NCBI GenBank assembly: GCA_947628245.1
Contig: CANQZH010000005.1
Span: 1 to 20,025 of the forward strand
Source: an uncultured Bacilli bacterium
GTDB taxonomy: Bacteria > Bacillota_I > Bacilli_A > RF39 > UBA660
DNA: 20,025 nt
Direction: 5' to 3'
The notes beneath the pieces were generated by a model. That model saw only the letters and a program-made list of their open reading frames with translations. It had not been told where the DNA came from and ran no database searches. Position numbers and translations under genes: made by a program. Position 1 is the stretch's first letter, and every line of letters begins with the position of its first letter. Of the stretch, positions 8,401 through 15,642 are shown one piece after another.

Positions 8401-9518
8401 GGATTACACTTTCCAGTGTCTTTATCAAGTTTTTTAATTTTAACTTTTCCTAAGTACATCTTATCATACACTGTTAAAATTACTTCTGGTCTTTCTGAAG
8501 TTACATCAAAATAATGTTTTTCAGGATCAATCTCATAATTTTTTCCAGCTTTTGATTCTTGAACATAATAACGAGCAATCTCTAAATTACTTGCACTTGC
8601 CGTGCAATCTGGCCCTATTGTTAAATCTTTAATAAAAGTTCCATCTTCTTTATATAGTTTATAAACTGCCCCAACTAATGAACCACCATTTTGAGCTTTA
8701 CAAGTTTTATTATCAGCATCATATTTTCTTAAAGTTAATTCGCCTCCACTAATTGTTCCACTAATTGATGATGTTACTGAATCAATATTTCCTGTTAATA
8801 TTTGATTTTGATAGTAATCAGAAATATAGTAAATTGTTGGTCTATCATAGGCCTCACTCTTTTTTTCTAAATTAACTTGATAATTTCCAATACCAGTTGG
8901 AGTTATAGTTAATTTATTACCATTTATTGTTGCATTACAGTTAGTACAACTATTAACTTTAAAATTTGCTAAAACATTATTGCTATCAGTTAAAACTTTA
9001 GATTGTCCTAAAGTTAAATTTGAAGTAGTCCCATTAAAGCTAGGTTTCTTATTATGTTCCTCAATCAATCTTTTAATTTCTTTTCTTTCAGCTGAAATAT
9101 CATATCTTGCTCCAGAATCATTATATGTATAATATCCCTCTGGTGAATTTGTTACAGCTTCCCATATCATTGCTTGCGTTGCAAGACGATAATTGTTAGT
9201 TTGATGGCCAGTGTACCACCAGCCATAATAAGAAATTTGAACTACTTTATCTTTTAATGATGCACTTAACCGTGTATCATCCCAATTCCAAGATTCACGA
9301 TACTCATATCCATAATTTGTTTCAACGTGTGGTTCAACACAAAAAGTAGGAGCATTATCCATATAAAAAAATGAAGCTTGATCTACTTCATTTGAACCAT
9401 CTGCCCAATGATATGAAACATCCATTTCATAATATAATTTTAAGGTAGCTGCTTGAGCTTTATCTATAATAAATACACTGCCAAGCAATAATGCTATAAT
9501 ATAAAATAATTTTTTCAT
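5427..9518 (-). CDS. Thioester-domain, multi-CnaB (SpaA-like) cell-wall adhesin
   Basis: The 1363-residue secreted protein starts with a signal peptide (about 1-23, ending AQA). Residues 24-230 form a thioester adhesin domain: Cys60 in TFCVEP and Gln115 in ATQAMIWE are the expected partners of an internal Cys-Gln thioester that bonds covalently to a target. Then follow about 11 CnaB/SpaA-like Ig domains. The first three carry Cys pairs. Domains starting near residues 963, 1055 and 1147 are near copies with an exact 92-residue period (ELEFTKED type), each with the Lys and Glu expected for isopeptide bonds. The C-terminus is a sorting signal: VPNTN at 1330, a hydrophobic segment, and a KKRK tail. 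GGAGG lies about 13 bases before ATG 9518. Inferred role: adhesion between donor and recipient or to host. Confidence 0.9.
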   Translation of the reverse strand: MKKLFYIIALLLGSVFIIDKAQAATLKLYYEMDVSYHWADGSNEVDQASFFYMDNAPTFCVEPHVETNYGYEYRESWNWDDTRLSASLKDKVVQISYYGWWYTGHQTNNYRLATQAMIWEAVTNSPEGYYTYNDSGARYDISAERKEIKRLIEEHNKKPSFNGTTSNLTLGQSKVLTDSNNVLANFKVNSCTNCNATINGNKLTITPTGIGNYQVNLEKKSEAYDRPTIYYISDYYQNQILTGNIDSVTSSISGTISGGELTLRKYDADNKTCKAQNGGSLVGAVYKLYKEDGTFIKDLTIGPDCTASASNLEIARYYVQESKAGKNYEIDPEKHYFDVTSERPEVILTVYDKMYLGKVKIKKLDKDTGKCNPTNLGSLTGTEFALYKKDGTFVQKLVIDNNCEAEATDLLLGDYYLIETKAGKNYELDSKREDFSITKEGLTITKTFYNKIYLGKIKIQKLDKDTNSCSPQGKAKLVGAVYGVYDNTGKLVTKVIIGDNCVGETDRILLLNDYTVKEITSPVGYRLDPSTYRVSITKENADSVISVVSKDEVYTTYLHINKTYLTENGVNAEVGAKFDIISKTTKSVVATLTIDESATASVKLPFDDYIVRQTKGMSGYKLTRDIDFSVTEKSKENEYITLLNEPYSAKIRVKKIDTEGNAVPISGIRFKIFDISNNKYVCQKGTYPDVTTYCEFETDENGEFITLDILYPGRYRLEEVDQPTQGYVWNANGLEFEINENSKIVYDETLEEDILDLEFANQEVKGLVELYKIGEKVEIKDGNFTYTEAPLPNVTFGLFDEKGNLIKEYVTDGNGYIRIENLKLGHYTLKELKTLDNFILDESVYEIDLEYQDQYTPIISKSFTNKNYLKKGKLVFTKTDLTSGEAIEGVTIDIYTENDELIFSGVTDSEGKVVVEELYKGKFYILEREPKTGYRKNEEKLYFEIKENNEVVKAKMTNKKYEGDLEFTKEDIATGEGLPGAEIEIYNADTNELVFKGVTDESGKLVVKALEYGRYRIVEKVAPNSYVINDEPMYFEITEDGQIYKAVMTDRKITGGLEFTKEDLKTGETLPNAEIEIYNVETNELVYKGTTDENGKVLVENLEYGSYKIIEKKSPESYLLSDEPVYFEIKIDGEIVKSVMKNKKITGGLEFTKEDFSTDEPIPNTEIEIHNATTDEVIYSGKTNEDGKIILEEIPYGDYYILEKNAPVPYALNLEKMYFSIKEDGEIIKATMKDKIITSKIILHKIDENKKGLEGVTIGVYKKDGTLINAYVTDKNGNIELELEYGDYYFQELKGLDNFKLTDEKIYFSVTEDGAIIEKTLVNELEETEVPNTNKNDDLMIFINTLLVIGLGMTLYGIYKKRK
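6045..6890 (-). repeat. Tandem 92-codon CnaB repeat block in the adhesin gene
   Basis: Three consecutive CnaB units share the motif FTKED near their start; the matching DNA (tcttctt on the plus strand) recurs at 6607, 6331 and 6055, exactly 276 bases apart. A fourth, more diverged unit (FTKTD) starts 273 bases upstream. The block is a likely site for copy-number change by recombination. Confidence 0.8.
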
Positions 9519-9522
9519 TTTC

Positions 9523-9636
9523 TCATTTCTTCCTCCTTACTATTTTTTTATAATTATGAATTACTACTTCTTTTAAAGATGTAGAATAAAAAAAAGCATT
9601 TGATAATATTAGTTCAAATGCTAAATTAAAAATCAT
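9523..9636 (-). CDS. Possible 37-codon frame running through the adhesin leader terminator
   Basis: ATG at 9636 opens 37 codons that run through the terminator hairpin at 9588-9622 and the adhesin Shine-Dalgarno, ending at TGA five bases before the adhesin ATG. The frame begins MIFNLAFELILSNAFFYSTS and ends basic (KKIVRRKK). Its own ribosome binding site is weak. It could be a leader whose translation influences the hairpin, or chance in T-rich sequence. Confidence 0.2.
   Translation of the reverse strand: MIFNLAFELILSNAFFYSTSLKEVVIHNYKKIVRRKK
9588..9622 (-). terminator. Terminator/attenuator upstream of the adhesin gene
   Basis: On the minus strand a nine-base perfect stem, AGCATTTGA with TCAAATGCT (10-base loop), is followed by eight T. 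It lies about 50 bases before the adhesin ribosome binding site and after the leader frame at 9680-9718. The gap to the gene shows no convincing promoter, so the adhesin may be controlled by read-through. Confidence 0.75.
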
Positions 9637-9679
9637 ATTTTCTAATGAAAAATCTAAATCTGATAACTTTTAAATTTAA

Positions 9680-9718
9680 TTATTTAATAATCAGATTCGA
9701 TAATTTCATATCTACCAT
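9680..9718 (-). CDS. Short leader frame upstream of the adhesin
   Basis: ATG at 9718 follows GGAGGTGAT (9723-9731), a nine-base match to the 16S anti-Shine-Dalgarno and the strongest site in the window, at ideal spacing. It encodes MVDMKLSNLIIK. Its last codons overlap one arm of an inverted repeat (AATCTGAT at 9657-9664 with ATCAGATT at 9690-9697), so ribosome position could change folding before the downstream terminator. This looks like a leader peptide; no homology is claimed. Confidence 0.4.
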   Translation of the reverse strand: MVDMKLSNLIIK

Positions 9719-9770
9719 TTTAATCACCTCCATTTTATTTAGTTTTTTGCTAAGAGATCCCTATAAACTC

Positions 9771-9798
9771 AAAAAAAATTATTCACTTAAGAATAATT
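9771..9798 (-). terminator. Terminator after the ArpU-like gene
   Basis: On the minus strand AATTATTC and GAATAATT form an eight-base stem around a six-base loop, then a run of T. It starts at the stop codon of the ArpU-like gene and ends that transcript. Confidence 0.7.
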
Positions 9799-10286
9799 CA
9801 TTTCAAAACTTCCAAATCAAAGGAAAATGCTAATTTAAGAATACAACTTTCTTTATATTTTTTTAATCCTTTTCTTGACACCTGTAACTTATCTGCGATA
9901 AGTTCTTCAGAAATGTAATTAATTAAACGATCATTAAAATATATTAATTCTTCCCTTGTCATTCTATATAATACTTTAGCAATTTCATCATAAAATTCTT
10001 TCACTTCTAATTCAGTATCAAATTTTTTTTGAACATAATAACTAATTTTATCAACAGTATTTACATTTCCAAATGATTCATATCTTATTTGATAATTAGA
10101 CGTTATTTTAGGTGGAATAATATTTAAATATTTATATTGTAATCTTGCATAATTATTTAACATTTCAACAACCCTTTTTTCTGTTGCTTCAATATTATAG
10201 TTTTTGCGTAAATCTTTACTTAGCAAATAATTATCGCTACTATCTATATTTATTATCGCATTTGATAATGTTAAAATATTATTCAT
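9798..10286 (-). CDS. ArpU-like sigma-70-family regulator
   Basis: The protein is about 162 residues. The C-terminal half (MTREELIYFNDRLINYISEELIADKLQVSRKGLKKYKESCILKLAFSFD) has the sigma region 4/ArpU-type helix-turn-helix pattern seen in phage late regulators and element-encoded sigma-like proteins; the N-terminal half is mostly helical. I choose ATG 10286, nine bases after AGGAG. The longer frame begins at a TTG touching the Shine-Dalgarno. It is monocistronic: promoter at 10433-10460, terminator-like hairpin in its leader, terminator right after its stop. It is the first gene of the element side and may activate the adhesin or transfer units downstream, which is inference from position. 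Confidence 0.6.
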   Translation of the reverse strand: MNNILTLSNAIINIDSSDNYLLSKDLRKNYNIEATEKRVVEMLNNYARLQYKYLNIIPPKITSNYQIRYESFGNVNTVDKISYYVQKKFDTELEVKEFYDEIAKVLYRMTREELIYFNDRLINYISEELIADKLQVSRKGLKKYKESCILKLAFSFDLEVLK

Positions 10287-10395
10287 CAAAATCAACTCCT
10301 ATCAAAATAAAAAAGTTTTTGAGAGCAAAAAAACCCAAAAACTTATTTTTTATCAATTTTAAATAATTTAATTTTTTTGTAAACAAACCGTTCAT
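10279..10395 (-). CDS. Possible 38-codon leader frame before the ArpU-like gene
   Basis: ATG at 10395 opens 38 codons (start MNGLFTKKLNYLKLIKNK, then hydrophobic) that cross the leader hairpin and terminate inside the first codons of the ArpU-like gene. A GGGGG tract lies 12 bases upstream. It resembles the 37-codon frame ahead of the adhesin in position and relation to a terminator. It may be a leader peptide or chance. Confidence 0.25.
   Translation of the reverse strand: MNGLFTKKLNYLKLIKNKFLGFFALKNFFILIGVDFDE
10303..10350. terminator. Bidirectional terminator in the ArpU-like gene leader
   Basis: AAGTTTTTG (10313-10321) and CAAAAACTT (10336-10344) form a nine-base stem. T-rich runs follow on both strands (TTTTATTTT on minus, ATTTTTT on plus). 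On the minus strand it lies between the promoter at 10433-10460 and the ribosome binding site of the ArpU-like gene, about 12 bases before the latter, so it would act as an attenuator. Confidence 0.7.
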
Positions 10396-10432
10396 AATGT
10401 TTAATTGCCCCCAAATCTTAAATTCGATTTAT

Positions 10433-10460
10433 ATTTTATTATTTAATAATAAAATGTCAA
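10433..10460 (-). promoter_or_regulatory. Promoter with embedded palindromic operator (ArpU-like gene)
   Basis: On the minus strand a perfect -35 TTGACA (10455-10460) and a -10 TAAAAT (10433-10438) are 16 bases apart. The spacer and -10 contain a perfect inverted repeat, TTTTATTATT-T-AATAATAAAA (10434-10454), well placed for a repressor. The transcript would carry a leader of about 140 bases before the ArpU-like gene. Confidence 0.65.
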
Positions 10461-10471
10461 GATATAAATTA

Positions 10472-10508
10472 AAAATTGAGCTAACTTTTTCACAATTAAC
10501 TCAATTTT
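10472..10508 (-). terminator. Terminator of the eight-gene operon
   Basis: On the minus strand AAAATTGAGTTAA pairs with TTAGCTCAATTTT (13 positions, one G-U) around an 11-base loop, followed by a T-rich stretch. It lies about 45 bases after the CYTH gene stop and just before the ArpU-like promoter, separating the two units. Confidence 0.7.
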
Positions 10509-10553
10509 ACTACATTATAACAGATTATTTTTTCTTATCAAGAACTTTTTGGT

Positions 10554-11375
10554 TCAATTTTGTTCTTTTTTGTTCCTATCATTTGGAAATTTTAATTCTG
10601 ATATTTTTTGAGTATCAATATTTATTCTACGATATAATTCTTCTGTATTTAATGAAACTATTTCTTTATTTCTTAAATTCAATAATTTTATTAATTTATT
10701 CATTAATTCATTATCATCGCATTCTATTTCCATATATGGCTTTAAATAAGGCCATTCATCAATAGCTATATCTGCATCTTCATAAGAATAATTATATCGA
10801 TATTTTTCTTGATAACTTCTACGTATGATTCCGATACTTTCTAACAATTCATTAGTTTCTTCAAATGAACTAACATTTATTTCAGTTTCTATTACTTTTT
10901 GAATATTACTATTATCATTCATTATTATATGTTTAACGGTTAATTCATTCTTTCCATTTGTTTGTCTTAATCTTATATACTTATTTGGATTTATTTGAAA
11001 ACCTTTTATTTTTTCTAAAAAGAATTTATCTGATAATATCTTAATTAATTTACTATTTTCCATATCAATCAAATCATAAAGATTGTTTATTTTATATTTC
11101 GTTTTTAATTCATCTAAATCATCTTTAGTAATTAAATCTACTAATTCATCGAAAACTAATTTTAATTTTTTTTTATTTGTATTAATTAATAAATCATTAT
11201 TACTTTTTAGTAATTCGATTATTTCTAGCATTCTATAATATATTGTTGGCAAATCATACACATAAATTTTTTGCATTGATTTAAAATTTAATTTTGCCCC
11301 AATTTTTTCTAATTGTTTTTCTACTTCTTCTACATTAATATCTAAAATTTTTATTTCCTTTTCATATTTTTGCAC
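10554..11375 (-). CDS. CYTH-domain (triphosphate tunnel) protein
   Basis: About 273 residues. The N-terminus has the CYTH signature ExExK (YEKEIKILD), followed by a helix with a diverged middle, then IRLRQTNGKNELTVKH, alternating basic/acidic strands, EKYRYNYSYEDADIAIDEWPYLKPYMEIECDD and a final helix. CYTH proteins bind a triphosphate in a beta tunnel and act as class IV adenylyl cyclases, thiamine triphosphatases or inorganic triphosphatases. Which one cannot be told by eye. Two long helices (about 50-120) are inserted compared with the minimal domain. I place the start at GTG 11375, nine bases after AAAGGA; the ATG at 11384 abuts the Shine-Dalgarno. It is the last gene of the operon and may act on a nucleotide triphosphate made or consumed by the pathway (inference). 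Confidence 0.75.
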   Translation of the reverse strand: MQKYEKEIKILDINVEEVEKQLEKIGAKLNFKSMQKIYVYDLPTIYYRMLEIIELLKSNNDLLINTNKKKLKLVFDELVDLITKDDLDELKTKYKINNLYDLIDMENSKLIKILSDKFFLEKIKGFQINPNKYIRLRQTNGKNELTVKHIIMNDNSNIQKVIETEINVSSFEETNELLESIGIIRRSYQEKYRYNYSYEDADIAIDEWPYLKPYMEIECDDNELMNKLIKLLNLRNKEIVSLNTEELYRRINIDTQKISELKFPNDRNKKEQN

Positions 11376-11404
11376 TATATTCATTCCTTTCGATATTAAT
11401 TATA

Positions 11405-12043
11405 TCATTTTCTTTTACAAACAAAAATATGAAATGGATATGGTCTAAAATATTTTTTGAAATTGAATATTCTATGTAAATAATCCATATAGTGCATAGA
11501 CTTTTCTTCTAAAATTATTCCATCAGCTTTCTCAATTAAGTTTCGCCAATAATCAAAGTCTAAATATCTTTCATCACCATACATTGCTTCTTCTTGATTA
11601 AAATATTTTGTAGGAATACCAAATATTACATAATTTGAAATATACATTTGATCTTTTAAAGTTTTTATTATTTGTTCATCTGTAAAATGTTCTAGCACAC
11701 CATTACTAAAAGAAACGTCATACATATCTTTTTTTAATTTCAATTCAAATATAGATTGTTTTACAAACTTAGGTTTATTCTTTGAGGGATATTCATTTGC
11801 TATTTTTTTAGACAATTTTAATATCTCATCGTCAATATCAAAAGAAGTTACTTTAAATCCTAAACTTGCCATATAAGTTGAAATAACACCTGTACCAGAT
11901 CCAGCTTCAACAATATTTTGATTAGCTGAATATTTTTTTATTAAATTTATTAATACCTTTTTATTTTTAATTTTGTCAATTACATAATTAGTTAAATTTT
12001 TTTTCTTCGAAATATCTTTTAAATAAACTTCATACCAAGTCAT
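11405..12043 (-). CDS. Class I SAM-dependent methyltransferase (first of two)
   Basis: This 212-residue Rossmann methyltransferase has motif I VEAGSGTGVIS near residue 46, an acidic end of strand 2 (FDIDDE), and motif IV-like YDVSFSNGVLEHF, a typical small-molecule/UbiE-like arrangement. The C-terminal third (EEAMYGDERYLDFDYW ... YLHRIFNFKKYFRPYPF) is not a motif I recognise and may set the substrate. ATG at 12043 has GAGG at seven-base spacing. It lies 14 bases after the radical SAM gene and 20 before the CYTH gene, so it is in the same transcript. The substrate is unknown; context suggests methylation of the product of the radical SAM/U32 steps. Confidence 0.75.
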   Translation of the reverse strand: MTWYEVYLKDISKKKNLTNYVIDKIKNKKVLINLIKKYSANQNIVEAGSGTGVISTYMASLGFKVTSFDIDDEILKLSKKIANEYPSKNKPKFVKQSIFELKLKKDMYDVSFSNGVLEHFTDEQIIKTLKDQMYISNYVIFGIPTKYFNQEEAMYGDERYLDFDYWRNLIEKADGIILEEKSMHYMDYLHRIFNFKKYFRPYPFHIFVCKRK

Positions 12044-12057
12044 ATCAAAACCTCACT

Positions 12058-12834
12058 TTATATATACTTTTTTATAGAATCTATTTTAGCATTACCTACT
12101 GTTTTATCTATCCCATTTTCTGTTATAACAATGCTTCCATCTGCCAAAATTAAAATATATTTATTTTCCATATCTTCTTCTACTCTTGTTTGAATATTTT
12201 TTATATTAGATTTTAATTTTGCCTGACTTACAAGTTTATCAAACTCTTTTGATGTTATTGAAAACTGGTTAGAATTTAAAATAGCTTTTTCTCTTAAAGG
12301 CATAAATTTAAATATTCTCCAAGAATCTATATTATAATTATTTAAAAAATTAGTTATTTCTGAAAATGAATCTAAATTATATCGATTAGCTACACTATTA
12401 ATATTAATTTTTACATTATTAAAATCATTGGCTTTGATATAATCCAAAATATTTTTTATTGTAGAATAATGTTCTTTACCTCGACCTAATTTTTCATTTA
12501 TTTCATTATCTGTACTATCAATTGACAAAGTAATATTATCTAAATATTTAATAATATTTATTATTCTATCTTGTGTTAAAAGTTTTCCATTTGTAATTAA
12601 TTTATTTTTTATTCCGTGCTCGTGTGATATAGCTAAAAGTTTATCCAAACCGTCAACAAGTAATGCTTCTCCACCTGTCCAAGTTATTGCTTTTACATCA
12701 GCTAATATTAAATTATTTAATATTTTTAAATTTTCTTCATATGTATTTTCAGCTATATTTAAAAATCTATGACAATAATTACAAGATTGATTGCATCTAG
12801 CTGTAATATTCCAACATATTTCCAATTCTTTCAT
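12058..12834 (-). CDS. Radical SAM enzyme, viperin/MoaA-like
   Basis: The 258-residue protein has the [4Fe-4S] motif C14-x3-C18-x2-C21 (ITARCNQSCNYCH) and the SAM-binding GGE at 54-56 (TWTGGEALL). There is no SPASM or other extra-cluster Cys in the C-terminus. The C-terminal half (SIDSTDNEINEKLGRG, KININSVANRYN, WRIFKFMPL, FSITSKEFDKL, KYILILADGS) follows, in order and spacing, a pattern I recall from viperin, which makes ddhCTP. I cannot separate true viperin from other relatives without an alignment. The ATG overlaps the stop of the upstream methyltransferase (TAATG), with AAGGTGA as ribosome binding site. It lies between two methyltransferases in the operon. The reaction is unknown. Confidence 0.8.
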   Translation of the reverse strand: MKELEICWNITARCNQSCNYCHRFLNIAENTYEENLKILNNLILADVKAITWTGGEALLVDGLDKLLAISHEHGIKNKLITNGKLLTQDRIINIIKYLDNITLSIDSTDNEINEKLGRGKEHYSTIKNILDYIKANDFNNVKININSVANRYNLDSFSEITNFLNNYNIDSWRIFKFMPLREKAILNSNQFSITSKEFDKLVSQAKLKSNIKNIQTRVEEDMENKYILILADGSIVITENGIDKTVGNAKIDSIKKYI

Positions 12835-13544
12835 TATTTCACCTTTTTAGCTAAAATATAACCAAATCTATGGAAATGATCTTTTACACAATCAACGTGA
12901 GCTCCCTCAAATGATGGTTTATTATTTTCCTTATAGCTTATAATTTGCCAAGAATCATCAAAATATTTTAGCATTTCACCTTTTCTATAAAATTTATTTT
13001 TAGGATATAGTTCATAATCATTTTCTTCTATAGCCATCATATAATCAATATACAAATAACCATTTTTATTAACAATATTTTGTAACATTTCAGTTTTTTC
13101 TTGTAAATTAAAATCTTTGTTAATACTATAATGAAGTGAACAGCTAGTAAATACTACATCATACTTCTGTTTAGGAGGATTTTTATAAAAATCAAGTTTT
13201 TCAATTTCTGTATATTTATTTAATTTTTCTATTTCAATTCTTTCTGTTATACCTAATACTCTTTTTTCTTCTAACTTATATTCTTGAGATTTAAAATTTT
13301 TTTGATATTCATATTTTACTTTTTGTGGTACTATCGGAAACAATTTTATTCCACCATATAATGCTATATCATCTATATCATATCCAATTACTTTAATACC
13401 TTTTCTTGCAAATGGCATTAAAAATTTTCCATCTGAACATCCAACTATACAAGTTGTAAAATCTTTACCAAAATCTTTTTCTGCACGTTGTATTAATTTA
13501 TATAATCTCTTAGGTGGATTACCCCATATACTTTTTGTTTTCAT
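12834..13544 (-). CDS. SAM-dependent methyltransferase (second of two)
   Basis: About 236 residues. Motif I is diverged (CIVGCSDGKFLMPFARKGIKVIGYDIDD): the usual GxGxG becomes GCSDG, but the acidic strand-2 end is kept. Then follow YDVVFTSCSLHYSI and a helix leading to NKNGYLYIDYMM, the usual post-motif layout. The end contains a Cys/His patch (AHVDCVKDHFHRFGY) not usual for the family. I choose ATG 13544 (eight bases after AGGAG) over ATG 13550, which is only two bases away from it. It is directly downstream of the U32 gene and overlaps the radical SAM gene by one base. A U32-methyltransferase pair recalls TrhP-TrmR, which hydroxylate then methylate wobble uridine. That role is inference. 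Confidence 0.65.
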   Translation of the reverse strand: MKTKSIWGNPPKRLYKLIQRAEKDFGKDFTTCIVGCSDGKFLMPFARKGIKVIGYDIDDIALYGGIKLFPIVPQKVKYEYQKNFKSQEYKLEEKRVLGITERIEIEKLNKYTEIEKLDFYKNPPKQKYDVVFTSCSLHYSINKDFNLQEKTEMLQNIVNKNGYLYIDYMMAIEENDYELYPKNKFYRKGEMLKYFDDSWQIISYKENNKPSFEGAHVDCVKDHFHRFGYILAKKVK

Positions 13545-13555
13545 TTCCATTACTC

Positions 13556-15640
13556 CTAACTTTTACTTTCAAATAAATTACATTCATACGAATTTTGCCA
13601 AACTTTAGTCTTTTTCATATTTTTATAATAATTATTTGTTTTAAAACATTTAATAGACATTTTGATTTCTTCTATTGTTTGCCCTATAGGAACATATCTT
13701 AAACTATAATTTTCATTAAAATCAACATTTGTATAATCATTTAAAAATAGCTCTTTATTTATTAATATTCGATGATCATCTTCGCAAATAAATTGAAAAT
13801 TCAATTTTTTATCATAATTGCAAATATTCTTAACATTATTTCTATCTTTCAAACAATTCTGACAACCAAATAAATGTGAAAAACATCCTCTTGTAAATAC
13901 TAATGGCAATCTACCACCAACAATAAATTGAGTATTATTATTTTCAAATATCTTGCAATTATCTTCATACGATAATTCTGGCGATGAAGTAAATTCTTCT
14001 ATACCATTATCTTTCAAATATTGTAATGAATGATGATTCCAAACATATATTGTATAATCAATATATTTCTTTTTAAAATTAATGTCTTTAGTTAAATATA
14101 TTTGAGTTAATCTTGTAAACATAACTTCTTGATTTTGTAAGTATTTTAAATATTTTTTAATGTTTTCACTTTTAAAATTAAATAATGGCAATTTATATAT
14201 TAAACCTGTAGGATATTTTTTTACTATTTTTTCTATTTTCTTTAATTGTTCAATCGATGTTATATTATATATAATCTTTATAAATTTATCATTAATTAAT
14301 TCAGCTATCATTTTTTCATCTTTAAGTTCAATATATATTTTATTTAATTTTAAATCTTTTCTATTATGTTTTATTATCAATTTATCCTTACAATCACTAT
14401 TAATATAATCTATTACTTCATCATAAAGTTTTTTGGATATAAAATATTTATCGTTGTAATTTTTTTGATATTTTATTTTATATACATTTACATTTTTCAA
14501 TCCAAAAATTGTATTATCAAATAATTTATCAAAATCAACTTCAACTAAATCTAATGTTTCTTTATTTTCAAAGGTATGTCCATCACCTTTATAATTTACA
14601 TATAAAATTTTAGAAATTATATTATTGTTTATTGTTAAGTCTAGTGATATATTTTTCTTTTCATAATCCCAACTATTTTTTTTCTCTGAATAAACATAAT
14701 AAACATTATCAGACTCAAAATCATTAGACAATTTTATAGGAATATCATTTTCATAATAAAAGCAAACGTCAAATTTATCTAATTTTTTTAAATCCCTAGC
14801 TTTCATAACTGGCTTAATTCTTGAATTTATTTTTTCATATTGATTATTTTCTTTAATACTTGTTCCATATAAATAACCAACTTGTGTATCATCTGTTTTT
14901 AAATTATGAACTTCTTTTAATATGCTTTCTATCTCAGATGGTTTTCTACGTCTACCCTCTAATTTAAAACAATCAATTCCATTTAATTTACTTATTAAAT
15001 TAATACAATTCATATCTGGAACGTATAAATAATTACCTTTTTCATCGTTTATTGAATACATATCTCTACAGGTTATAATACATTTTCCACGATTTCCTCC
15101 ACCACCACAAAATAATGTTCCAAAAAAGCATAATCCACTAAAACTCAAACACTGTGAACCCCATATAAAACTTTCCAATTCTATATTAGTATTCTCTTTA
15201 ATTTTATTTAACTCACTTAAAGTTAATTCTCTTGCTAATATTGCTCTTTTACCACCTAAACTTTCAACAAAATTTACATCATCTATGGAATGACATCCAA
15301 ATTGTGTTGAAAAATGTAAAGGTACATTTGGAAACTCTTTTTTTAAAACTTCTATTAGTCCAATATCAGCTACAATAAAACTATCAGGTAAAGTATGATA
15401 ATGTAAAAATTTAACCACTTCCAATATTTCATTATCTAACATTAAGATATTTAATGTTAAATAAAATTTAATATTATTATTATGTAATTTATTTATTAAT
15501 AACTCATACTCATCTTCACTAAAATTAATTGCTTTATTTCTAGCATTCCATTGTTTTAAACCACCATAAACTGCATTTGCTTTATTATCTATTGCCACTT
15601 TAATATGTTCCATATTAGAGGCTGGACTTAAAATTTCCAT
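13556..15640 (-). CDS. U32-family (RlhA/TrhP-like) iron-sulfur protein
   Basis: The 694-residue protein begins like U32 peptidase-family enzymes (MEILSPASNMEHIKVAIDNKANAVYGG) and keeps the four-Cys cluster: C164 and C171 (QCLSFSGLC), C187 and C191 (NRGKCIITCR). Cys178 is extra. A middle region (about 270-430) is diverged and DUF3656-like. The C-terminus returns to the family pattern (GGRLPLVFTRGC ... CQNCLKDR) with additional Cys residues. Known members (TrhP, RlhA, UbiU/V) carry out oxygen-independent hydroxylation of RNA bases or quinones rather than proteolysis. The length is closest to RlhA. The ribosome binding site (AAGGAG) is encoded within the last codons of the GreA-like gene, two bases away. 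Substrate unknown; RNA base or nucleoside hydroxylation is the best guess. Confidence 0.75.
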   Translation of the reverse strand: MEILSPASNMEHIKVAIDNKANAVYGGLKQWNARNKAINFSEDEYELLINKLHNNNIKFYLTLNILMLDNEILEVVKFLHYHTLPDSFIVADIGLIEVLKKEFPNVPLHFSTQFGCHSIDDVNFVESLGGKRAILARELTLSELNKIKENTNIELESFIWGSQCLSFSGLCFFGTLFCGGGGNRGKCIITCRDMYSINDEKGNYLYVPDMNCINLISKLNGIDCFKLEGRRRKPSEIESILKEVHNLKTDDTQVGYLYGTSIKENNQYEKINSRIKPVMKARDLKKLDKFDVCFYYENDIPIKLSNDFESDNVYYVYSEKKNSWDYEKKNISLDLTINNNIISKILYVNYKGDGHTFENKETLDLVEVDFDKLFDNTIFGLKNVNVYKIKYQKNYNDKYFISKKLYDEVIDYINSDCKDKLIIKHNRKDLKLNKIYIELKDEKMIAELINDKFIKIIYNITSIEQLKKIEKIVKKYPTGLIYKLPLFNFKSENIKKYLKYLQNQEVMFTRLTQIYLTKDINFKKKYIDYTIYVWNHHSLQYLKDNGIEEFTSSPELSYEDNCKIFENNNTQFIVGGRLPLVFTRGCFSHLFGCQNCLKDRNNVKNICNYDKKLNFQFICEDDHRILINKELFLNDYTNVDFNENYSLRYVPIGQTIEEIKMSIKCFKTNNYYKNMKKTKVWQNSYECNLFESKS

Positions 15641-15642
15641 AA

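Noticed and set aside
9645..10765. Plus-strand frames in the ArpU/CYTH region
   Set aside because: They are Phe/Ile/Tyr-rich shadows crossing terminators and promoters, with no ribosome binding site.
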